From Nostoc sp. UHCC 0302 (GTDB taxonomy: Bacteria; Cyanobacteriota; Cyanobacteriia; Cyanobacteriales; Nostocaceae): 64,000 bases of DNA. The translations under genes were made by a program, and so were the position numbers. Below, piece by piece: positions 57,892 through 64,000 of this stretch. Within the stretch, counting starts at the first letter, position 1, and every line of letters starts with the position of its first letter. The notes beneath the pieces were generated by a model. That model saw only the letters and a program-made list of their open reading frames with translations. It was not told the origin of the DNA and did not search any database. Location of the stretch: contig NZ_CP151099.1 of the NCBI RefSeq assembly GCF_038096175.1, forward strand, positions 3,474,501 through 3,538,500, given 5' to 3'.

Positions 57892-59898
57892 TTACTTCTT
57901 AATACTTATTGATTTAATATTTTGTTTCACTAAAAAGTTCCAATTACCTAAATATAAAAATTGCTGCCACCAATTACTTGCTATGGGCCAAGCCAATTCG
58001 CAGACAGTACCTTGTGGAGAGTGAGGATATCGTCGAAATCTACCTCTCAATTGTCGGGCTAAATCTTGAGCTTGTTCTGTTCCTTGCCCATGACGTTGAT
58101 AGTTTTTAGATATACTCACAAACCCATTATCAATTACTTGCAGGCAATACTCCCTCGATGAGCGCGTACAAACAACATCAAGACGAGTAGCTCCTTGGGA
58201 ATGTTTACCGACATTACATAAAGCTTCTTGCAAAAAAATGTACAAGCTTCGCTTTTGATTTGCATTTAGGTTGCACTCATCTAATGGTTCAAAATTAGGA
58301 GGAATAAAACTTTGGATGGTCGTAAATCCTTGAAAGTTTCTTCTTAAGGTAATGTCGTAAACATAATAAAGCATCTCAGCAATGGGAGTTTGCAAATCGA
58401 GTACTTCATTTCCCTCTAAATAAACACTATCATTACGACTGAGCATTTCTTGAGTGAGATATTCAGGAATAGCGCGTAATTCTCGATTTAGTTGTTCAAG
58501 CTGCGCTCGCAAGTTTTCAGACTCTATCTCTTTTTCGCCAAAGCTCCTCAACATCACAGCCAAGCTTTGTAAAGGCCCATTATGGATTGCTTCAAAAGAG
58601 CGCTTCAGAGTTAAACTGCGCTGTTCAAGTAGTGTTCTTAAATCTCTGTCAAAAAAAAATGTTGTCAGTCCTGCACTTGTAAGAGCTAACAAGGTTGGTA
58701 CTAAAGGAATCCACCAACCCAGAACTAGGCAAATATAACAAATCCCAACAAGTCCGGTACTAGTTACACCAAGACTCAACAATGTCTTTGCCGGAGATTG
58801 CAGGATTAAACCCAGAATTATGCCGAGTAAACCCCAAGCTAAAATCCATAAATACTCCCAAATTTCTGACCAGACTTTTAGCAGTGGTCGTCTGTCTAAA
58901 ACATGACTAATGATTTGGCTCGTAGCATGAGCATGAACTTCTACACCATAAATCCATTGGTATTGATTAGCAGAGTTTTCAACTCCTAAAGCCGTGGTGT
59001 AAAGTGTATTTTTAACTGCGGAGATGATAAAGTTATCTTTAACGCTGGGGGCAGTCATGCCAACAATCACGACGCGATCGCGAATCCAACTAGGATCAAT
59101 TTTTTTATTGAGGACATCTCTGAGAGATATGGTGCGAAAAGGTTGGGGATGAGAGCGAAAGTTGAGTAGCATTTGAAAGCCATTGGCATCAGTTCCCACA
59201 TATCCGCCAGAATCGGGGAGAAATCGGACTAGCCGACTTGAACCGAACTTAATGGGGTCAAAAGAGCGACTACCATGAGCAAACTTGATTCCTTGCTCAC
59301 GTAAATAGAATTGTGCTAAACGCAGAGGTAGAGAGTATTTCAGTTCTCCGGTGTAAGTTTTACTTGCAATTAAGCCACGTCGCAACTTCCCGTCCGGATC
59401 TACAATTAAGTCTGCAAAGCCGACTCGTTGGGCAGGTAACTCAGGTGGTGGTTTAACATTAAAAGATTGTTTTTGGTTTAATGCTACTTCAACTCCGATG
59501 AGATTTGGATTCTCTCTCCAAACAGGTACAAGCTCTGCATCAGCCGAGTTCCTTTTATCTCTAAAAAGGTCGAGACCGATGACTTTGGGTTTGTAGCTAT
59601 TTAAGATGCTCAACATTTGGGCGATTTCTTTATCTGGGATGGGAAACCTGCCTACATAGTTAATATCGTCTTCATCAATACCCACAATTACTACCCGCGA
59701 ATCGACAGCTTCATTAGGTCGTAGCCGGAGCAATTGATCGAAAGCCAGCCACTCTTGCGATTGCAATAATCCTGTTGAGCGCACAAGCATGATAATTCCT
59801 ACCACAGAGAGTCCTGGCAGCACTACTTCTCGCCAGAGTTTCAGTTCTTTATGAACTTTTTTCCATAAATTGCTTTGAGTTGAAAGTGCGATTTTCAT
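57892..59898 (-). CDS. CHASE2 sensor histidine kinase
   Basis: A 668-aa membrane protein. An N-terminal span (VVLPGLSVVGIIMLVRS) precedes an extracytoplasmic CHASE2 domain (VVIVGIDEDDINYVGRFPIP, VIGLDLFRDKRNS, WIRDRVVIVGMTAPSV). Three close transmembrane helices follow (residues about 350-430). A HisKA_3-like helix carries the phospho-His in SFEAIHNGPLQSLAVML near 435, and the ATPase has LQEALCNVGKHSQGATRLDV near 555 and VIDNG. The sensed signal is unknown. Its ATG overlaps the regulator's stop (TGATG), so kinase and regulator are one operon with the regulator first. Confidence 0.9.
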   Translation of the reverse strand: MKIALSTQSNLWKKVHKELKLWREVVLPGLSVVGIIMLVRSTGLLQSQEWLAFDQLLRLRPNEAVDSRVVIVGIDEDDINYVGRFPIPDKEIAQMLSILNSYKPKVIGLDLFRDKRNSADAELVPVWRENPNLIGVEVALNQKQSFNVKPPPELPAQRVGFADLIVDPDGKLRRGLIASKTYTGELKYSLPLRLAQFYLREQGIKFAHGSRSFDPIKFGSSRLVRFLPDSGGYVGTDANGFQMLLNFRSHPQPFRTISLRDVLNKKIDPSWIRDRVVIVGMTAPSVKDNFIISAVKNTLYTTALGVENSANQYQWIYGVEVHAHATSQIISHVLDRRPLLKVWSEIWEYLWILAWGLLGIILGLILQSPAKTLLSLGVTSTGLVGICYICLVLGWWIPLVPTLLALTSAGLTTFFFDRDLRTLLEQRSLTLKRSFEAIHNGPLQSLAVMLRSFGEKEIESENLRAQLEQLNRELRAIPEYLTQEMLSRNDSVYLEGNEVLDLQTPIAEMLYYVYDITLRRNFQGFTTIQSFIPPNFEPLDECNLNANQKRSLYIFLQEALCNVGKHSQGATRLDVVCTRSSREYCLQVIDNGFVSISKNYQRHGQGTEQAQDLARQLRGRFRRYPHSPQGTVCELAWPIASNWWQQFLYLGNWNFLVKQNIKSISIKK

Positions 59899-60572
59899 CA
59901 GTTGATTAATCCGATTTTTCTAGCTGCAATTTCAATTTGAATTCTCAATTCTTTACCAGGTTCGTCATACACACCCAAAGCATCTTGCAGTCTAATCCAG
60001 TAGTTTCGTACAGTGCGATCGCTCAGGTTCATTTTTTGGGCGATCGCTTTATCTGTCAAGCCTTCTTGATATTTTAGCGTCAGCACCTCTAGCCATTTTC
60101 GGTCAAATTCTGGGCGCGATCGCAGTTCTGAAGATAAATAGATAGAGCCGCGCAACGCCAAGTCAATGAACTTTAACATTTCGCGGATAGGCAAAGACTT
60201 ATCCATAGCCGCAAAGCCACCTTCATAGGCATTAATCATCGGTTTGAGGCGCACCAAAGGTTTAACATTGGTACTCAGCACCACTAAATTAGGGGCAAGA
60301 GTGCTGGACATCAAAGTTTTGATCAGTTGCATCCCAACCTCAACCTGAGCTGGGGCTTGAGGCTTTTCTGGCAGACATAAATCAACAATTAGCAAGTCTG
60401 GGTGGTGGCGTTCAAATTGCTGATATGCAGTTTGGGCATCCTGAGCCGCGAGGATTTCTACTTCTGGGTATTTGTCTTTGAGTGCTGGAATTGTGCCTTG
60501 AAGAATTGCTTCATGGTCGTCAACGACTAAAAATTTTTGCATGATAGTTGACATAATTTTTAAATTTTTCAT
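59898..60572 (-). CDS. NarL/LuxR-type response regulator
   Basis: A 224-aa regulator. The receiver shows FLVVDDHEAILQGTIPAL, the acceptor Asp in LLIVDLCLPEKPQ and AMDKSLPIREML as the Lys region. The C-terminal LuxR HTH is WLEVLTLKYQEGLTDKAIAQ, then KMNLSDRTVRNYWIRLQDAL. Starts at 60554 or 60542 are alternatives to 60572. It is the natural partner of the CHASE2 kinase. A divergent exoprotein gene starts 250 bp away and is a plausible target. Confidence 0.88.
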   Translation of the reverse strand: MKNLKIMSTIMQKFLVVDDHEAILQGTIPALKDKYPEVEILAAQDAQTAYQQFERHHPDLLIVDLCLPEKPQAPAQVEVGMQLIKTLMSSTLAPNLVVLSTNVKPLVRLKPMINAYEGGFAAMDKSLPIREMLKFIDLALRGSIYLSSELRSRPEFDRKWLEVLTLKYQEGLTDKAIAQKMNLSDRTVRNYWIRLQDALGVYDEPGKELRIQIEIAARKIGLIN

Positions 60573-60820
60573 AGCTACTGAAACTACAGCAAGTCTAAGT
60601 TCTTGTAATTAAAAACTAACCCGGCATCTCAGTAAAAGTTTTGCTTAGATACTAGGGTACGAATAAATAGCTAGTTGTGTGTTGCAATTTGAGGAATTTA
60701 GTTTGCCAAAATCGGAAAGGCAGTGGATTATTCAACCAACACGACGATTGCACGCCCATTTTACTATTTGTAATTTATATGTAAAAGAATGTAAGAATAG
60801 GGTTTTTCAATTATTCTCTA

Positions 60821-63562
60821 GTGAAAGTAGAAAAGAGGTACTATGACTACTGGGTGCTAAAAGTTGAGATTGTTGTGAAAGTAAAATCAGAGTATTATCA
60901 ACGCTGGAATTCGCTGCTATTTAGTTTTGGAGCGGTAATTCTTACAGGATGCTATGCAAGTGCAACTTTTGTAATAAGTAGCCCTGTGAACGCTCAAATT
61001 GTTCCCGATAATACACTGCCGATAAATTCCAGCGTCGCCCCAGGATGCACGGCTTGCACAATTGAAGGAGGAACTGTTCGAGGAAGCAACCTCTTCCACA
61101 GTTTTAATGAGTTTTCAGTACCTACAAGCGGGGAGGCGTTTTTTAACAACGCCGCATTGATTCAGAACATCTTCGCTCGCGTCACAGGTAACTTAGTCTC
61201 GAATATTGATGGGTTGATGCGAGCAAATGGTATTGCTAACGTGTTCTTGCTCAATCCCAACGGGATAATTTTTGGTAAAAATGCTGCTCTCAATATTGGT
61301 GGTTCATTTTTGGCAAGTACAGCAAAAACTATAAACTTTGCTGATGGTACAGAATTTAGTGCGATAACACAACAAGCTGTGCCTTTATTAACTATCAGTG
61401 TACCAATCGGCTTGCAATATGGAGTTAATCCCAGAAGAATTGAGGTTAAAGGCGATAGTCAGGGAAGAAGGACAACCCAAGAGCTAATTGACACAACAAA
61501 TGCACTACGAGTGCCAGCAACCAAGACCTTAGCCTTAGTAGGTGGTGATATTTCGCTACAAGGAGCAACACTAAAAACAGCAGGGGGAAGGATAGAGTTA
61601 GGAAGTGTGAAAGATAATAGCTTCGTCAGCCTCCTACCCATCAGTAAAGGTTTTGCCTTGAGTTATGATGGAGTGCAAAATTTTGGCAATATTCAACTAT
61701 CACAACTTTCATCTGTAGATGCTAGTGGTAATGCTAGTGGTGATATACAAGTGCAGGGTCGGCGTATCACCTTGAGTGATGGTTCAGGGATAGAAACAAG
61801 TACTTTGGGAGCAGAAAAAGGCGGAAATTTAGTAATTAACGCTACTGAGTCACTAGAGTTATTTGGTAGATCTGCTGATGGTCAGTTTTTTACTGGCTTA
61901 TTTGCCGATACTCGCTCGACCGGGGATGCAGGAGACTTGAAAATTAATACTCAAAATTTGCTTGTGCAAGATGGTGCCCAAGTAAGTGCCAGCACATCAG
62001 GATCAGGCAGAAGCGGCTTTTTAACTGTCACTGCTAACGATGTGCAAATCATGGGTACCTCTGTTGATGGGAGTTCTGTCAGTGCGTTATATGTTCTAGC
62101 TAGCTCAACCGGAGACGCAGGTAAATTAACCATTAATACCCAAAAATTGCTGGTACAAGATGGAGGGCAGGTAATTGCAGGAACAATTAGTCAAGGTCAA
62201 GGTGGTTTTCTAACTGTCAATGCTAACGATGTGCAACTAATTAGTGAATCTGCTGATGGTCAGTTTCCTAGTGGTTTGTTTACTTCCACTTACTCAAGTG
62301 GTAATGCAGGGGACTTAAAGATTAATACCCAACGGTTGCTTGTGCAAGACGGTGCAGAGGTGAGTGCTAGCACATTTGGAAGAGGCAAAGGAGGTTCTCT
62401 AACTGTTACAGCTAAAGATGTGCAAGTTATTGGTCAGTCAGCTGATAGTCAATTTCCTGGCGGCTTATTTGCTCAAACTCAATCAACCGGAGATGCAGGC
62501 AATTTAACGATTAACACACAACAGTTGCTTGTTAAAGATGGCGCACAGGTGAGTGCTGGCACATTGGGAGCAGGGAAAGGAGGTTCTTTAACTGTCACTG
62601 CTGACGATGTGCAAGTTGTTGGTACCTCAGCTAATGGTCAGACTAAGAGCGGCTTGTTTGCGGTTGCCGGTTTAGGTAGCACCGGAAATGCAGGAGACTT
62701 AACGATTAGTACCGATAAATTGCTGGTTCAAGATGGGGCGATAGTAACTGTAAAAAGTATAACTGAAGGAATTGCAGGTAATTTGATTATTAATGCTAAC
62801 TCCATTCGTTTAAATAACAACGCTACTATTGATGCTAATACCCAAGCAGTCAACACTGACCCCAATATAGAACAAGCTACTATCAATCTGCGCTCTAGAG
62901 AATTGATATTGCTTCGTAGCAGCAATATCACCACAAATGCTTTTGGAGAAAATGTCATTGGTGGCAATATTAATATTGATACCGATGTTTTAGTGGCATT
63001 TGATGATAGCGATATTAGCGCCAATTCTACAGACTTTCGGGGTGGCAATGTTAGGATTGCAGCTGAAGCTATCATTGGCACTCAATTCCGAAATGCACCA
63101 ACTTCAAATAGCGATATTACCGCAACAGGTGCTAATCCACAGTTTAATGGCAATGTGCAAATTAATGCACCAGATGTAGATCCTTCTCAAGGTCTAACTA
63201 CCCTGCCCACAAACATCATAGATACTTCACAGTTGATTGCTAATAGTTGCATTGCACGAAGTAAACGACCAGAAGGAAAATTCATCATTACGGGAAACGG
63301 AGGCTCACCAGTGATGCCAGATGACCCCGCAGTTGCATCCTATCAGACTTATCAGATTCCAACTGTTACAAGCGCAAGTATCTCAACGCCACAAGAGAAC
63401 ACAGCTACTGACAACAAGCATGAATTACTGACACCCGCGCCACTGATTGAAGCAAAGGGATGGATCTACGGATCTGATGGTGAAGTGATTTTAACTGCTT
63501 CTGCCCCAACTGTTGCTCCTGATGCTCCTTGGTCACAACTGCCTACTTGTTCGGGTTCATAA
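60821..63562 (+). CDS. Filamentous-haemagglutinin-type exoprotein (TpsA-like)
   Basis: A 913-aa exported protein. After a long basic start, a hydrophobic signal (GAVILTGCYASATFVISS) precedes the two-partner-secretion domain (LFHSFNEFSVPTSGEAFFNN, RVTGNLVSNIDGLMRANGIA, FLLNPNGIIFGKNAAL). Residues about 350-650 contain five repeats of about 63 residues with cores such as LKINTQNLLVQDGAQVSAS and GFLTVTANDVQIMG, a beta-helix. The end has two Cys (SCIARSK, PTCSGS). It should leave through an outer-membrane TpsB pore, which is not in the window. The start is uncertain: GTG 60821 or GTG 60878. Confidence 0.88.
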   Translation: MKVEKRYYDYWVLKVEIVVKVKSEYYQRWNSLLFSFGAVILTGCYASATFVISSPVNAQIVPDNTLPINSSVAPGCTACTIEGGTVRGSNLFHSFNEFSVPTSGEAFFNNAALIQNIFARVTGNLVSNIDGLMRANGIANVFLLNPNGIIFGKNAALNIGGSFLASTAKTINFADGTEFSAITQQAVPLLTISVPIGLQYGVNPRRIEVKGDSQGRRTTQELIDTTNALRVPATKTLALVGGDISLQGATLKTAGGRIELGSVKDNSFVSLLPISKGFALSYDGVQNFGNIQLSQLSSVDASGNASGDIQVQGRRITLSDGSGIETSTLGAEKGGNLVINATESLELFGRSADGQFFTGLFADTRSTGDAGDLKINTQNLLVQDGAQVSASTSGSGRSGFLTVTANDVQIMGTSVDGSSVSALYVLASSTGDAGKLTINTQKLLVQDGGQVIAGTISQGQGGFLTVNANDVQLISESADGQFPSGLFTSTYSSGNAGDLKINTQRLLVQDGAEVSASTFGRGKGGSLTVTAKDVQVIGQSADSQFPGGLFAQTQSTGDAGNLTINTQQLLVKDGAQVSAGTLGAGKGGSLTVTADDVQVVGTSANGQTKSGLFAVAGLGSTGNAGDLTISTDKLLVQDGAIVTVKSITEGIAGNLIINANSIRLNNNATIDANTQAVNTDPNIEQATINLRSRELILLRSSNITTNAFGENVIGGNINIDTDVLVAFDDSDISANSTDFRGGNVRIAAEAIIGTQFRNAPTSNSDITATGANPQFNGNVQINAPDVDPSQGLTTLPTNIIDTSQLIANSCIARSKRPEGKFIITGNGGSPVMPDDPAVASYQTYQIPTVTSASISTPQENTATDNKHELLTPAPLIEAKGWIYGSDGEVILTASAPTVAPDAPWSQLPTCSGS

Positions 63563-63590
63563 ATTAATGTTACTAATTTTCAAAAATTGC

Positions 63591-63666
63591 TTTCCAAACT
63601 TGGAAGGTTGATTTCCTAGCTTAACGATGTGGATTTAGTTCAATCCACTTATCCTAAAAGATATAG
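63591..63666 (+). promoter_or_regulatory. Shared 5' regulatory block, copy D
   Basis: TTTCCAAACTTGGAAG (63591-63606), third TTTCC at 63612, CTTAACGATG at 63620 and CACTTATCCTAAAAGATAT at the position of TATCTATTCTGAGATTAT. Offsets 0, 21 and 29 are exact; the downstream box is weaker. It lies 66 bp before the last gene of the window. Confidence 0.62.
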
Positions 63667-63731
63667 GAAATACAAGTACCATCAAATAAAAATTTGATGA
63701 ACAAATACTACCTGAAGGAGAAAATCTGAAG

Positions 63732-64000
63732 GTGTTAGTTATTTCTCTGACTGCGGGAATTGCCATCTTGACAGCGGCAATATTTCCAAAAACAGCCCAA
63801 GCCCATGTTGGATGGAAGCATACCTACTACTGTGGGAAATACACTGTAACATTAAATGAATATTCTTTGAATGAATATTCTTACAGTTCGCGTAGTCAGA
63901 ATAAAAACTTAGTTCTGAGAAATGGCGGTTCACGCAATAGTGGAAGTTCTTGGATTTATAGTTTTAGTAATGCCAATACAACTTATGAGATAGAAGATCC
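63732..64000 (+). CDS. Exported protein (cut by window edge)
   Basis: From GTG at 63732, with AAGGAG 11 bp upstream, the frame codes a signal peptide (LVISLTAGIAILTAAIFPK, then TAQA) and a mature part HVGWKHTYYCGKYTVTLNEY, rich in Ser, Asn and Tyr. The family is not recognised and the end is outside the window. It is the fourth transcription unit behind the shared regulatory block. Confidence 0.6.
   Translation, partial: MLVISLTAGIAILTAAIFPKTAQAHVGWKHTYYCGKYTVTLNEYSLNEYSYSSRSQNKNLVLRNGGSRNSGSSWIYSFSNANTTYEIED

Noticed and set aside
1-64000. tRNA and rRNA genes
   Set aside because: I looked for T-arm and anticodon-arm patterns and for rRNA motifs and saw none that I could support. A covariance-model scan would be needed to exclude a tRNA.

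Overview
The window looks like chromosome of a filamentous, probably heterocyst-forming cyanobacterium (Nostoc or a near relative). The palindrome GCGATCGC is scattered through genes and gaps at high density. The photosynthesis-related genes petM, ycf39 and an nblR-like regulator are present. Many accessory families are typical of Nostocales: DUF928, TPR-CHAT, CHASE2 kinases, filamentous-haemagglutinin-type exoproteins, DUF4278 and DUF2949.

Layout. 1-12 kb is accessory and scarred: an IS630-type transposase end, an AT-rich EgtD-like methyltransferase, a lipocalin-like protein, a type II NADH dehydrogenase, a glutathione S-transferase, an esterase, a methyltransferase/aldo-keto reductase deletion scar, a sulfonate-type binding lipoprotein and an ABC exporter. 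An exported Arg/Asp/Tyr repeat protein, a Cys-less rhodanese and an HTH-NACHT NTPase (possible defence protein) follow. 15-29 kb is mostly core metabolism and regulation: OmpR-type regulators, a HigBA-like pair with a frameshifted toxin, pdxA, petM, ycf39, nadK, nblR-like, DUF192, DUF2949, trpC, lpdA and a SWIM zinc-finger protein. 29.5-33 kb carries a convergent DUF928 / TPR-CHAT protease pair.

33.5-53 kb is the most unusual region. It contains three GMC oxidoreductases, two small VOC-like proteins plus the tail of a third, two DUF4278 proteins, an FAD monooxygenase, an acidic repeat protein, remnants of an O-methyltransferase and a P450, and a LysM / beta-helix / chitosanase-like fusion. 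Three transcription units here, and a fourth at the right edge (63.6 kb), are preceded by the same block of about 75 bp. It has a palindrome close to TTTCCAAAATTGGAAA, a third TTTCC exactly 21 bp from the first, CTTAACGATG at offset 29 and a TATCTATTCT-like box at offset 55. Three of the four are followed by short ORFs with related starts. I read this as a family of co-regulated, partly duplicated gene modules and the best candidate for an undescribed system.

53-64 kb holds a small exported protein, an amidoligase-family protein, a TolB-like lipoprotein, an alpha/beta hydrolase broken by a MITE, a CHASE2 sensor kinase with its NarL-type regulator, and a divergent two-partner-secretion exoprotein.

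Mobile DNA is prominent. Six copies of a 197-204 bp MITE have 13-bp ends GAATGGCACTAAG; five are bounded by exact 11-bp target duplications. A complete 1306-bp IS4-family element, also with an 11-bp duplication, interrupts another interspersed repeat. All functional statements rest on motif recognition by eye; no database search was run.
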